Source: QHVT01 sp036399015 (GTDB lineage Bacteria; Acidobacteriota; Thermoanaerobaculia; Gp7-AA8). Taken from it: a stretch of 64,000 nt of DNA. The notes under the pieces were generated by a model, which saw only the letters and a list, made by a program, of their open reading frames with translations, had not been told where the DNA came from and did no database searches. Position 1 is the first letter of the stretch, and every line of letters starts with the position of its first letter. Below, one piece after another: positions 47,111 through 55,435 of this stretch. The DNA lies in contig DASWNW010000033.1 of assembly GCA_036399015.1 (NCBI GenBank), forward strand, positions 1-64,000, given 5' to 3'. The translations under genes were made by a program, and so were the position numbers.

Positions 47111-48304
47111 ATGCGTCTCGCCCTCCCGTTCCTCACCTTCTTCTGCGTTCTCTGCAGCTACTTCATGCTCCGGCCGGTGCGCGACGAGATCGGCGCGCGG
47201 GCCGGCATCGAGAACCTCCCCTGGCTCTTCACCGGCACGTTCGTGGCCACGCTGCTGCTGGTGCCGGTGTTCGGCTGGATCGTGGCCCGCGTCCCGCGGA
47301 AGGCCATCGCCAGCGCGACGTACGCGCTCTGCTCGGCGGGGCTCTTCGCGACCTGGGCCGCGATCAGCAACAGCGCGAACATCGTGGCGTGGGGCGTCGG
47401 CCTCTTCATCGGCCTCTCGGTGCTGAACCTGTTCATGATCTCCGTCTTCTGGAGCCTCATGGCGGACGCGTTCCTGGAGCACGAGGCGCGCAGGACGTAC
47501 GGGATCATCGGCGTCGGGGGGACCGCCGGGGCGATCGCCGGACCGGCGCTGACGACGCTGCTCGCGCCGCGCATCGGACCGCTGAATCTTCTGCCGATCT
47601 CCGCGAGCCTGCTCGCGCTCGCGGCGGTGCTGACGCTCCTCGTCCCCCGGCGCCGCGATGCGCCGCCGCAGCAGCGGATCGGCGGGAACGTCCTGGCCGC
47701 GATCCGGCTGACGCTCGCCTCGCCGCAGTTGCTGCGGATCGCGCTCATCATCATCTGCTACACGACGGTCTCCACGATTCTCTATACGGAGCAGTCGGAC
47801 ATCGTGAAGCGGACCTTCTCCGACTCGGCGGAGCGGACGCGGTTCTTCGCCACGATCGACCTCATCAACAACTCGCTGACGGTGTTCGTGCAGGCGCTGG
47901 TGACGCGGGGCGTGCTGACCCGGCTCGGCGTCCGCACCGCGCTCGTCCTCGCGCCGGTGATCGTCGGCACCGGTCTGCTCGGACTGGCGGCATTTCCGCA
48001 CGTCTGGGTGGTGGCGCTGCTGCAGATCGTGCATCGCGCCGGGGAGCAGGGGTTCACGCGTCCCGGACGCGAGGTCATCTACACCACCGTCGACGCGGAG
48101 GAGAAGTACAAGGCCAAGAACTTCATCGACACGTTCGTCTACCGCGGCAACGACGCGCTGGTGAGCTGGCTCATCGGCGCGGTGCACGGCCTCGGCGCCG
48201 GACTCGCCGCGATCGCCCTCGGCGGGGCGGCCGTCGCCGCCGGCTGGGCCGCGAACGGATATACGCTGGGGAGGAAACATGACCGCAAGCATGTCGCGGC
48301 GTGA
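47111..48304 (+). CDS. MFS transporter, ATP:ADP-antiporter-like subgroup
   Basis: A 397-residue, 12-helix transporter. The start SYFMLRPVRDEIGARAGIEN and LPWLFTGTFVATLLLVPVFG resemble the NTT/ATP:ADP-antiporter-like MFS group found in several environmental phyla. A central loop is basic (VPRRRDAPPQQR). No nucleotide specificity can be inferred. It is separated from the metal-efflux operon by 104 bp, and its 3' end overlaps the aldo/keto reductase start by 26 bp. Confidence 0.8.
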   Translation: MRLALPFLTFFCVLCSYFMLRPVRDEIGARAGIENLPWLFTGTFVATLLLVPVFGWIVARVPRKAIASATYALCSAGLFATWAAISNSANIVAWGVGLFIGLSVLNLFMISVFWSLMADAFLEHEARRTYGIIGVGGTAGAIAGPALTTLLAPRIGPLNLLPISASLLALAAVLTLLVPRRRDAPPQQRIGGNVLAAIRLTLASPQLLRIALIIICYTTVSTILYTEQSDIVKRTFSDSAERTRFFATIDLINNSLTVFVQALVTRGVLTRLGVRTALVLAPVIVGTGLLGLAAFPHVWVVALLQIVHRAGEQGFTRPGREVIYTTVDAEEKYKAKNFIDTFVYRGNDALVSWLIGAVHGLGAGLAAIALGGAAVAAGWAANGYTLGRKHDRKHVAA

Positions 48305-49184
48305 CGCGCTGACACTGATCGGCGCGGCTGCCGTTGCACCGTACGTCTGGGGGAAGACCGCGCCGATGCTCACGAAGCCGATCCCGTCGTCCAAGGAAGC
48401 GCTCCCGGTGATCGGGCTGGGGACGTGGCAGACGTTCGACGTCGGCGGCGGGGAGTCGGCGCGCAAGCCGCTGGCGGACGTGCTCTCGCTCTTCGTCGAG
48501 CTCGGCGGGCGGGTCGTCGACTCGTCGCCGATGTACGGGCAGTCGGAGTCGGTGGTCGGCGACCTGGCGGTGAAGCGGGGGCTGCGCGACAAGCTGTTCA
48601 TGGCCACGAAGGTCTGGACCAGCGGGCGCGGCGCCGGGATCGCGCAGATGGAGGACTCCGAGCGCAAGCTGCGGGGGCGCGTCGACCTCATGCAGGTGCA
48701 CAACCTCGTCGACGCCGACACGCACCTCGAGACGCTGCGGAAGTGGAAGGCGGCGGGGCGCATCCGCTACATCGGCATCACCCACTACACCGCAAGCGCG
48801 TACGGCGACCTCGCGGCGTTCCTGCAGCGGCCGGGGATCGACTTCGTGCAGCTCAACTACTCGCTGGCGGAGCGGGAGGCGGAGCAGCGGCTGCTGCCGC
48901 TGGCGCGGGAGAAGGGGGTGGCGGTGCTGGCGAACCGGCCGTTCGGGTCGGGCTCGCTGTTCCGCGACACGCGCGGCCGGGCCGTCCCCGGCTTCGCCAA
49001 AGACCTCGGCGCCACGAGCTGGGCCGAGCTCTTCCTCAAGTTCGTGGTCTCCCACCCGGCGGTGACCTGCGCCATCCCGGCGACGTCGAAGACGGAGCAC
49101 CTCCGGCAGAACATGAATGCCGGCCGCGGCCCGATGCCGGACGAGGCGATGAGGAAGAAGATCGCCGCGGCATTGTTAGAATGA
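48279..49184 (+). CDS. Tat-exported aldo/keto reductase
   Basis: A 301-residue enzyme with a twin-arginine signal (MSRRDALTLIGAAAVAPYVW). It has the AKR TIM-barrel order: VIGLGTWQTFDVGG, RVVDSSPMYGQSESVVGDL (catalytic Asp/Tyr region), ATKVWTSGRGAGI with catalytic Lys, RVDLMQVHNLV with catalytic His, and QLNYSLAEREAEQR. It would reduce carbonyls in the periplasm with unknown cofactor supply. It overlaps the MFS gene and is itself overlapped by the next gene. Start 48279 or the second ATG at 48291 are both possible. Confidence 0.87.
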   Translation: MTASMSRRDALTLIGAAAVAPYVWGKTAPMLTKPIPSSKEALPVIGLGTWQTFDVGGGESARKPLADVLSLFVELGGRVVDSSPMYGQSESVVGDLAVKRGLRDKLFMATKVWTSGRGAGIAQMEDSERKLRGRVDLMQVHNLVDADTHLETLRKWKAAGRIRYIGITHYTASAYGDLAAFLQRPGIDFVQLNYSLAEREAEQRLLPLAREKGVAVLANRPFGSGSLFRDTRGRAVPGFAKDLGATSWAELFLKFVVSHPAVTCAIPATSKTEHLRQNMNAGRGPMPDEAMRKKIAAALLE

Positions 49185-49558
49185 CCGCCATGCGTCCGAA
49201 AATCGCCCTGCTCGTCTCCCTCTCGCTGCTGCTCGCCATTGCCGCGTTCGCCCAGGACGTCCAGCCCACCGGGACGCTGACGAAGGTGGAGCCGAAGACC
49301 GTCTGCATGATCAACGAACATGCGATGGGCAAGGACCAGATCCCGGTCGAAGTCGACGGGAAGACGTACTACGGCTGCTGCGAGATGTGCAAGAAAGCCC
49401 TCGCCGACAACGCCGACAAGCGCGTCGCCACCGACCCGGTGAGCGGCAAGCAGGTCGATAAGGCGACGGCGGTGATCGCCGCCCAGGAAGACGGGCGGGT
49501 GTTCTACTTCGAGAACGACGCGAACCTCGCGAAGTGGAACGCGAAGGTGAAGAAGTAA
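49181..49558 (+). CDS. TRASH/YHS-type metal-binding secreted protein
   Basis: A 125-residue exported protein (signal MTAMRPKIALLVSLSLLLAI). A TRASH-like Cys module reads VCMINEHAMGKDQIPVEVDG, then TYYGCCEMCKKAL, with four Cys residues for metal binding. A YHS-like segment follows: ATDPVSGKQVDKATAVIAA and VFYFENDANLAKW. TRASH modules handle copper or other soft metals. It overlaps the reductase gene by ATGA, so 47111-49558 looks like one transcription unit next to the RND system. Metal identity is not readable from sequence. Confidence 0.82.
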   Translation: MTAMRPKIALLVSLSLLLAIAAFAQDVQPTGTLTKVEPKTVCMINEHAMGKDQIPVEVDGKTYYGCCEMCKKALADNADKRVATDPVSGKQVDKATAVIAAQEDGRVFYFENDANLAKWNAKVKK

Positions 49559-49565
49559 GAGGCGT

Positions 49566-49754
49566 ATGACTGCCGAGGCGCGAAGCGTCATCGAGGAGTT
49601 CCGCTCGTTGCCGGACGCGGCGAAGCGCGAAGTGCTCGTCGAACTGGTCCGGATCTCCCGCGCCATCGACTACCCAGCCGTCTCGGACGACGAGCTCCTC
49701 TCGGCAGCAAACGACGTGTTCCTCGCGTACGACGAGCGAGAAGCCGGCGAGTGA
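49566..49754 (+). CDS. candidate antitoxin of a MazEF-type module
   Basis: A 62-residue acidic helical protein (MTAEARSVIEEFRSLPDAAK; SDDELLSAANDVFLAYDERE). Its GTGA overlap with a downstream MazF-like toxin and its small size and charge mark it as the likely antitoxin. No MazE AbrB fold is evident, so the DNA-binding part may be of another type. Confidence 0.68.
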   Translation: MTAEARSVIEEFRSLPDAAKREVLVELVRISRAIDYPAVSDDELLSAANDVFLAYDEREAGE

Positions 49755-50080
49755 AGTACCCGCTTCGCGGCGAGGTATGGCTGGTCGATCTCGGTCTCAC
49801 GGCAAAGGTTCGCCCGTGCGTCGTCGTCAGCCGAGCGATCGGTGACACAGACCGCGCGCTGATCACGATCGTTCCGCGCACCACCTCTGTCCGACAGACA
49901 GAATTCGAGGCACCAGTCGAGGTCCCCTTCCTGAAGCCGGGCGCCTTCGATGCCCAGGGCGTCGTCACCATTCCTGTGGTTCGCGTGATCCGGCAACTCG
50001 GGACGCTCAGCGCACCTCAGATGCAATCGGTCGAGGACGCCATTTGCAGGTGGCTGCACCTGCCCTGCTCGCGCGGGTAA
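49751..50080 (+). CDS. MazF/PemK-family toxin
   Basis: A 109-residue mRNA endonuclease-type toxin with the family core MKYPLRGEVWLVDLGLTAKV, then RPCVVVSRA, and later TIVPRTTSVRQTEFE and GVVTIPVVRVIRQLGTLS. The first-strand Arg and the later RV region correspond to conserved MazF features. The GTG start overlaps the antitoxin stop. It would cut RNA when the antitoxin is lost. No plasmid or prophage context is visible. Confidence 0.9.
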   Translation: MKYPLRGEVWLVDLGLTAKVRPCVVVSRAIGDTDRALITIVPRTTSVRQTEFEAPVEVPFLKPGAFDAQGVVTIPVVRVIRQLGTLSAPQMQSVEDAICRWLHLPCSRG

Positions 50081-50156
50081 CCACCGTTGGAGGTGACATC
50101 CCGGAAGAGGCTGCGTGACCTGACGGGTCCGCGGCAGAACTAGCTAACCTCTTTCC

Positions 50157-50175
50157 CTCGTTCCTGTCTAACGAG
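50157..50175. promoter_or_regulatory. CTCGTT-AACGAG dyad upstream of the ECF sigma gene
   Basis: A perfect 6+6 bp dyad with a 7-bp centre, ending five bases before the start of the sigma-factor gene. It might be an operator or a small hairpin; no clear ECF promoter was found beside it. Confidence 0.25.
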
Positions 50176-50180
50176 AGCGA

Positions 50181-50741
50181 ATGGAACTGACGGACAACGA
50201 GCTGGTCGAGAAGGTGCGGGCGGGGGAGGACGACGCCTTCCGCATCCTGGTGGAGCGGCACTCGCGGCCGATCTACCGCTCCGCCTTCCGGATCACCGGG
50301 AACGCCGCCGATGCGGACGACGTGGTCCAGGAGGCGTTTCTGCGCTGCTACCGGGCCCTCGCCAGCTTCGACGCGCGGGCGACGTTCCCGACCTGGCTCA
50401 ACCGCATCGCCATCAACTGCGCGCTCGACCTCATCGACTCGCGCAAGCGGCGGGAGGGGCGCATCGACGGCGGGGAAGATCTCGCTCAGCTCGCCTCCCC
50501 CGACGCCTCCCCCGACCGTCTCCTCCTCGGCAGCGAGATGCAACGCGCCATCGCCGCGGCGATGGCCGAGCTGACGGGGAACGAGCGGACGGCGTTCGTC
50601 CTCCGCCATTTCGAAGGGATGCCGCTCGAAGAGATCGGGCAGATCCTCGGCACACGACTCAACGCAACGAAGAACACCGTCTTCCGCGCGGTCCGCAAAC
50701 TCCGGCAGCAACTGCAGCCTTTCACGGGATCCTTGGTATGA
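50181..50741 (+). CDS. ECF RNA polymerase sigma factor (RpoE-like)
   Basis: A 186-residue sigma factor with region 2 (LVERHSRPIYRSAFRITGNA; DADDVVQEAFLRCYRALASF) and region 4 (NERTAFVLRHFEGMPLEEIG; LNATKNTVFRAVRKLRQQL). It directs RNA polymerase to stress or envelope promoters. It overlaps the anti-sigma gene (ATGA), the usual arrangement. The likely regulon includes the two HEAT-repeat proteins downstream (inference). Confidence 0.94.
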   Translation: MELTDNELVEKVRAGEDDAFRILVERHSRPIYRSAFRITGNAADADDVVQEAFLRCYRALASFDARATFPTWLNRIAINCALDLIDSRKRREGRIDGGEDLAQLASPDASPDRLLLGSEMQRAIAAAMAELTGNERTAFVLRHFEGMPLEEIGQILGTRLNATKNTVFRAVRKLRQQLQPFTGSLV

Positions 50742-51508
50742 GCCATCTGACACAGGAAGAATTCATCCTCAATTACTACGGCGAGCTCGACTCGCGCGCG
50801 CACCTCGACCTCTGCGACGAATGCCGCGGCGAGCTGACGCGCCTCGCGAAGATCCTCGACCAGGTCAAGCCGGCCGAGGTGCCCGAGCCCGACGCCGGCT
50901 TCGAAGAGCGCGTCTGGAACCGCGTCTCCTGGCGACTGCGGGGGGAGAAGCACCGCTCCCGCGGACGCCGCGCCACCTGGATGGCCGCCGCCGCGGCCAT
51001 GCTGGCGATCGCCTTCCTGGCGGGCGTCTTCGTGACGCGCCGCGACACGCCCGGGCCGCAGATCGCGACGACGACCACCACCACGCAGCCCAACCAGCCG
51101 GTCCAGCCGGCCGGCTCCACCACGCAGCAGCAGCGCGACCGGATCCTCCTCGTCGTCGTCGGCGATCACTTCGACGACTCCGAGCGGGTGCTGGTCGAGC
51201 TGACGAACCTGAAACCGGACGGCGAGATCGACATCAGCACGGAACGCGACCGTGCCGAGGAGCTGCTCGCCAGCAACCGTCTGTACCGGACCACCGCGGA
51301 AGAGCGCGGCGAGGAGAACGTGGCCACGCTTCTCGACGAGCTCGAGCCGGTCCTCATGCAGATCGCCCACGCCCCCTCGCAGGTCAGCGCGGACGAGCTC
51401 CGCTCGATGCAGAAGCGCGTCGAGGCGAAGGGGCTCGTCTTCAAGCTGCGCGTGGTCCGCGCGGGCGTCCGCAGCGAATCGAAACTGCCGAAACAACCGA
51501 CCATCTAA
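50738..51508 (+). CDS. ZAS-type membrane anti-sigma factor
   Basis: A 256-residue membrane protein that should hold the ECF sigma factor inactive. The cytoplasmic N-terminus has a zinc anti-sigma motif HLDLCDECRGEL (H-x3-C-x2-C). One membrane helix (about 86-104; WMAAAAAMLAIAFLAGVFV) is followed by a Thr/Pro-rich linker and a periplasmic domain (ILLVVVGDHFDDSERVLVEL) of unknown sensing function. It is coupled by overlap to the sigma gene. Release would occur by proteolysis or conformational change; the signal is unknown. Confidence 0.85.
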   Translation: MSHLTQEEFILNYYGELDSRAHLDLCDECRGELTRLAKILDQVKPAEVPEPDAGFEERVWNRVSWRLRGEKHRSRGRRATWMAAAAAMLAIAFLAGVFVTRRDTPGPQIATTTTTTQPNQPVQPAGSTTQQQRDRILLVVVGDHFDDSERVLVELTNLKPDGEIDISTERDRAEELLASNRLYRTTAEERGEENVATLLDELEPVLMQIAHAPSQVSADELRSMQKRVEAKGLVFKLRVVRAGVRSESKLPKQPTI

Positions 51509-51519
51509 CGGGGAACGAC

Positions 51520-52740
51520 ATGAACGTGAAGAACATCCTGGCCGCATTGTCCGTGGCCGCCCTGCTCACCGGGACGGCGACCGCCGCTCCGCCACCCTAT
51601 CCGCCGCCGGCCGACGAGCGCGCCGAGCGGGAGGCCGACCTGTACGAAGAGGGCACCGATGCAATCGACGACGAGAACTGGGCGGAGGCGGTGCGCGTCT
51701 TCTCCCGCGTCGCGGAGATGAAGGGGACGCGCGCCGACGGCGCGGTCTTCTGGAGCGCGTACGCGATGCAGAAGCTCGGCCGCAACGCCGAGGCGCTGAA
51801 GACGCTGGACGGCCTGAAGAAGGCGTATCCGAAGAGCCGCTGGCTCGACGACGCGAAGGCGCTGGAGCTGGAGCTGCGGCAGTCGCGCGGCGAGCGGGTC
51901 GCGCCGGAGAACGTCGGCGACGAAGACCTGAAGATGATCGCCATCAACTCGCTGATGCACACCGATCCGGAGAAGGCCTTCCCGCTGCTCGAGAAGATCG
52001 TGCGCGGCGGCAAGACCTCGAAGAAGGTGCGCGAGCGGGCGCTGTTCGTCCTCAGCCAGTCGAGCTCCGCGCGGTCGCAGGCGCTGCTGGCCGAGGTGGC
52101 GCGCGGCGGGGCGAACCCCGACCTGCAGGAGGAGGCGGTCAAGTACCTCGGCCTCTCCGGCAGCGCGCACAACCGGCAGGTGCTGGCGGACATGTACGCG
52201 TCGCAGACCTCCCGGTCGGTGAAGAAGGAGATCCTCCACGCCTTCATGCTCTCGGGCGACAAGGCGCGCGTCGTCGCCACCGCGCGCAGCGAGAAGGATC
52301 CCGGCCTGCGGCAGGAAGCGATCCGGATGCTCGGCCTCATGGGCGGACGGGCGGAGCTGGCGGCGATGTACACCAGCGACAACACGCGCGACACACGCGA
52401 GGCGGTCATCGAGGCGCTCTTCCTCAGCGGCGACACGCAGCGCATCGGCGAGCTGGCGAAGACCGAGAAGGATTCCCACCTGCGCAAGGAAGCGATCCAG
52501 AAACTCGGCCTCATGGGCGGCACCGGCGCCACGCTGCAGTCGCTGTATGCGAGTGAAGGCGACGCCGGCGTGAAGGAGGCGGTGATCGAGGCCTTCTTCC
52601 TCCAGGGGAACGCGCGCGCGCTCATCGACCTGGCGAAGCGGGAGCAGAACCGGCGGCTCAAGGCGGAGGCGCTGCAGAAGCTCTCGCTCATGAACAACGA
52701 CGAAGCTCTCGCCTACATGCTGCAGATCCTCAACGAGTAG
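51520..52740 (+). CDS. exported TPR/HEAT-repeat protein
   Basis: A 406-residue exported protein (signal MNVKNILAALSVAALLTGTA). A TPR-like segment (GTDAIDDENWAEAVRVFSRV) at about 45-115 is followed by HEAT-type helical repeats of about 30 residues with recurrent cores: KEAIQKLGLMGG, RQEAIRMLGLMGG, REAVIEALFLSGD, KEAVIEAFFLQGN. It probably scaffolds protein binding in the periplasm. It follows the anti-sigma gene by 11 bp and precedes a second HEAT protein, so all four genes form one operon. Confidence 0.85.
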   Translation: MNVKNILAALSVAALLTGTATAAPPPYPPPADERAEREADLYEEGTDAIDDENWAEAVRVFSRVAEMKGTRADGAVFWSAYAMQKLGRNAEALKTLDGLKKAYPKSRWLDDAKALELELRQSRGERVAPENVGDEDLKMIAINSLMHTDPEKAFPLLEKIVRGGKTSKKVRERALFVLSQSSSARSQALLAEVARGGANPDLQEEAVKYLGLSGSAHNRQVLADMYASQTSRSVKKEILHAFMLSGDKARVVATARSEKDPGLRQEAIRMLGLMGGRAELAAMYTSDNTRDTREAVIEALFLSGDTQRIGELAKTEKDSHLRKEAIQKLGLMGGTGATLQSLYASEGDAGVKEAVIEAFFLQGNARALIDLAKREQNRRLKAEALQKLSLMNNDEALAYMLQILNE

Positions 52741-52749
52741 GGAGCCATC

Positions 52750-53409
52750 ATGAACATCGCCCGTCTGCTGCTCGCGCTCTTCATCGCCGTTCCGCTGTTC
52801 GCCGACAACTGGATCGCCTGGCGCATCCCCACGCGCAACAACGTGCGGGTGAGCGGCCGCCAGGTCTGCTCGTCGGGAGAGATCCTCCTCGCGCTGCGCC
52901 TGGACAAGGCCGTGATCGAGGACGTGCGCTTCTTCGATCCGGTGTGCGACCCCGATTTCGACGACCTGAAGCTGGAGATGCGCACCATGACGCCGGAGGC
53001 GAGCATCGACTTTCTCGTCTCGCACCTGCGGGCGGCGGACGACCAGGACGAGGTGGTGACGGCGATCGCGCTGCACGAGCACGAGAAGGTCGTGCCGGCG
53101 CTGATCCCGCTGGCGCGCAAGGACCCGAGCGTCCAGGTGCGGCGCCACGCGCTCTTCTGGCTCGGGCAGAAGGCGGGTCAGAAGGCGGCGGGAGAGCTGC
53201 GCCGCGCCGTCGACGAGGACCCGGACGACGACGTGAAGGAGCATGCGGTCTTCGCGATCTCGCAGCTCCCCGCCGACCGCGCCGTGCCGATGCTGATCGA
53301 GCTGGTGAAGACGAACAAGAGCCGCAAGGTGCGGGAGCGGGCGCTGTTCTGGCTCTCGCAGACCGGCGACCCGCGCGCGATCGACCTCATCGAGGCGATC
53401 CTGCAGTAG
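52750..53409 (+). CDS. exported HEAT-repeat protein
   Basis: A 219-residue exported protein (signal MNIARLLLALFIAVPLFA). The N-terminal third is unrecognised and holds two Cys residues (QVCSSGE; PVCDPDF). Residues about 95-215 form HEAT repeats (VVPALIPLARKDPSVQVRRH; VKEHAVFAISQLPADRAVPM; VRERALFWLSQTGDPRAIDL). It begins 9 bp after the other HEAT-repeat protein gene, indicating co-translation. It may bind the same partner as its neighbour (inference). Confidence 0.82.
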   Translation: MNIARLLLALFIAVPLFADNWIAWRIPTRNNVRVSGRQVCSSGEILLALRLDKAVIEDVRFFDPVCDPDFDDLKLEMRTMTPEASIDFLVSHLRAADDQDEVVTAIALHEHEKVVPALIPLARKDPSVQVRRHALFWLGQKAGQKAAGELRRAVDEDPDDDVKEHAVFAISQLPADRAVPMLIELVKTNKSRKVRERALFWLSQTGDPRAIDLIEAILQ

Positions 53410-53411
53410 GC

Positions 53412-53486
53412 GTTGCCTGTTGCCGGTTGCCGGTTGCCGGCGATCTCCCCTCCCGTGGCAACGGTCAACGGGAAACCGGCAACTCC
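53412..53486. repeat. dispersed word-type repeat (GTTGCCG family)
   Basis: Four words of the GTTGCCGG type (53412-53440) face inverted GGCAACGG and CCGGCAAC words (53457-53484). The right half encodes the last residues of the GlxA-type regulator on the minus strand. Arms are less perfect than in the other copies. Confidence 0.7.
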
Positions 53487-54370
53487 CCTTTCAGCACGCG
53501 CCGCAACTGACGGGCCGTCGCGAAGCCGCAGCGCTGCGCAACGGCCTCCATCGTCAGACCCGGATCGTGGAGGAGCGTGCGCGCGAGCTCGGCGCGCACG
53601 CGGGTGGTGAAGTCGTGCACGGAGATGCCGGTCGCGCCGCGGAACGTACGGGTGAGGCTGCGCGAGCTCATCCCTGCCACTTCCGCGAGCTGGTCGAGCG
53701 TGGCGCGCTGCGCCGGGTGGCGCACGATCCAGTCCTGCACGCGGTGCACGCCGGGATGGAGATGCGTGCGGAAGTCGAGGTAGACGCTCTCCTGCTCCTG
53801 CGCGCCGTCGCGGCGGAGGTAGACGACCATCTCGCGCGCCACCTCCGCGGCCACGAGCGGCCCGTCCGCCTGCTCGATCATCGCCAGCGCCATGTCGATG
53901 CCGGAGGCGATGCCGGCGCTGGTGGTCACGTCGCCGTCGCTGACGTAGAGGCGGTCCTCCAGCACCCGCGCCTTCGGGTAGCGCCGCGCGAGCTCCGAAG
54001 TGCGCGACCAGTGCGTCGTGCACTTGCGTCCGTCGAGCAGCCCCGCCTCTCCCAGTGCGAACGCGCCGGTGCAGACGGAGGCGAGGTGCGCCCCCCGCCT
54101 CGCCGCTTCGGCCAGCCAGCGGGTGGCGGCGCGCTCGATCTTCTGCGTCGCCGCGTAGGGCATGCCGGGGACGACGATCAGCGCGCCGTCGACGTCGGCG
54201 GGCAGCGGGTCGAGATCGGCCAGCGTGACGCCCTGATGCGACTCGACGCGGCTGCGCGGCGAGCAGAGGCGAATGCGGTAGCGCTCCTGTCCGCGATTCG
54301 CCTCCGACAGCGCCTGCAGCGGCCCGGCGAGGTCGAGGATCTCGACCTCCGGCAGCACGAGAAAGATCAC
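53465..54370 (-). CDS. GlxA-type transcriptional regulator (DJ-1/PfpI plus AraC HTH)
   Basis: A 301-residue regulator. Residues 1-170 form an amidotransferase/PfpI-like ligand domain with IFLVLPEVEILDLAGPLQAL at the start and the nucleophile-elbow VCTGAFALGEAGLLDG. A C-terminal AraC HTH pair covers about 205-300 (LDQLAEVAGMSSRSLTRTFR; MEAVAQRCGFATARQLRRVL). GTG 54370 overlaps the isochorismatase stop. The last residues (ELPVSR) come from the word-type repeat. It may control the hydrolase operon it is coupled with; the ligand is unknown. Confidence 0.88.
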   Translation of the reverse strand: MIFLVLPEVEILDLAGPLQALSEANRGQERYRIRLCSPRSRVESHQGVTLADLDPLPADVDGALIVVPGMPYAATQKIERAATRWLAEAARRGAHLASVCTGAFALGEAGLLDGRKCTTHWSRTSELARRYPKARVLEDRLYVSDGDVTTSAGIASGIDMALAMIEQADGPLVAAEVAREMVVYLRRDGAQEQESVYLDFRTHLHPGVHRVQDWIVRHPAQRATLDQLAEVAGMSSRSLTRTFRGATGISVHDFTTRVRAELARTLLHDPGLTMEAVAQRCGFATARQLRRVLKGELPVSR

Positions 54371-54912
54371 GTTGCGGATACGAGCAGCTCCTCTTTGACG
54401 TCGCTCACGCGCGCGATGCGGGCGAAGCGCCCGCTCAGCACCGCCTCGGTGCGCTCGGCGATCTGGTCCGCCGTCAGCGAGCCGATCGGGAACGTGGCCG
54501 TGGCCTCGGTGACGAAGTCGACATCGTAGCCGAGGTCGGCAGCGACGCGGGTGGTGGTCTCGCAGCACTGCTCGGTGGAGATGCCGCTGATGACCACTTT
54601 ACGCACGCCCAGCGCGTCGAGACGCTGCTGGAGGTCGGTGCTCGTGAAGGCGTTGCGGGTGTTCTTGACGATCAGCGGCTCGTTCTCGCGGCGGCCGAGG
54701 AAGTCCATGAGGCGGAACTGCGGATCGGTCGTGCGGAAGCCGGGATCGGGGTCGGTGTGGAGGACGAAGATCACCGGAAGCGACGCCTCGCGGAACGCGC
54801 CGATGAGCTCCGTGACGTTCTTCTCGAAGCCGGGGTTGTTGCGCGAGGCCCAACGCTCCGCGCTGTATTTAAATGAGTCCTGGATGTCGATGACCAGCAG
54901 TGCCGTGTCCAT
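54367..54912 (-). CDS. isochorismatase-family cysteine hydrolase
   Basis: A 181-residue Rossmann-type hydrolase. The catalytic triad residues are Asp9 (LLVIDIQDSF), Lys83 (IVKNTRNAF) and Cys116 in ISTEQCCETTTR, matching the nicotinamidase/isochorismatase family. The double Cys (CC) at the nucleophile is slightly unusual. It would cleave amides or vinyl ethers in the cytoplasm; the substrate is unknown. It is translationally coupled to the GlxA-type regulator gene that follows on the minus strand. Confidence 0.9.
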   Translation of the reverse strand: MDTALLVIDIQDSFKYSAERWASRNNPGFEKNVTELIGAFREASLPVIFVLHTDPDPGFRTTDPQFRLMDFLGRRENEPLIVKNTRNAFTSTDLQQRLDALGVRKVVISGISTEQCCETTTRVAADLGYDVDFVTEATATFPIGSLTADQIAERTEAVLSGRFARIARVSDVKEELLVSAT

Positions 54913-54975
54913 GCGCCGTCTCCTTCGGCCGTCATCTTAGGAGCGGCGGGGGAGCGCGATGCGGACGAGGAGCGG

Positions 54976-55398
54976 TCAGATCGGGCCAGGCGTGAGCTCG
55001 AAGTCGGAGAACTCGAAGCCGGGGCCGACGGTGCAGCCGACGAGCGTGTAGGCGCCGAGAGGGCGGGCCGCCTGCCAGTGGCGCGCGCGGACGACGTGCA
55101 CGCGATGCGTGGTGTCGAGGCAGGTGATGTCCGGTGGCGCAATGGGATCGGCGCGCGTCAGCAGCTCGAGCGGACTGCCCTCGTAGAAGTGCCAGACCTC
55201 GTCGGACAGCACGCGGTGCCAGGCGCTGAACGTTCCCTCGGTCAGGAGGAAGTAGATGGTGGTGAGCGCGCTGCGGTCGGCGCCGTCGCGGAGGCGCGTC
55301 ACCCGCTCCTCCGACTTGAACGCCTGCCGGTACCAGCCGCCCTCCGGGTGCAGGGTGAGGCCCAGTGTTTCGATGAGCTCCTGTGCGCGTGGATGCAT
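54976..55398 (-). CDS. DUF985 cupin protein
   Basis: A 140-residue single-domain cupin of the DUF985 type. The start HPEGGWYRQAFKSEERV and the core STIYFLLTEG-like segment (TTIYFLLTEGTFSAWHRVL), DEVWHFYEG and a C-terminal VGCTVGPGFEFSDFEL match the family. Such proteins bind metals or small ligands. The ATG before HPRAQELIETLG is chosen; upstream in-frame codons have no homology-like content. It is divergent from the HAD gene with a 37-bp space, so the promoters must overlap. Confidence 0.88.
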   Translation of the reverse strand: MHPRAQELIETLGLTLHPEGGWYRQAFKSEERVTRLRDGADRSALTTIYFLLTEGTFSAWHRVLSDEVWHFYEGSPLELLTRADPIAPPDITCLDTTHRVHVVRARHWQAARPLGAYTLVGCTVGPGFEFSDFELTPGPI

Positions 55399-55435
55399 GC
55401 GTGTCCGATTCCCTCGTGTTAGCTTCCCACAAACC

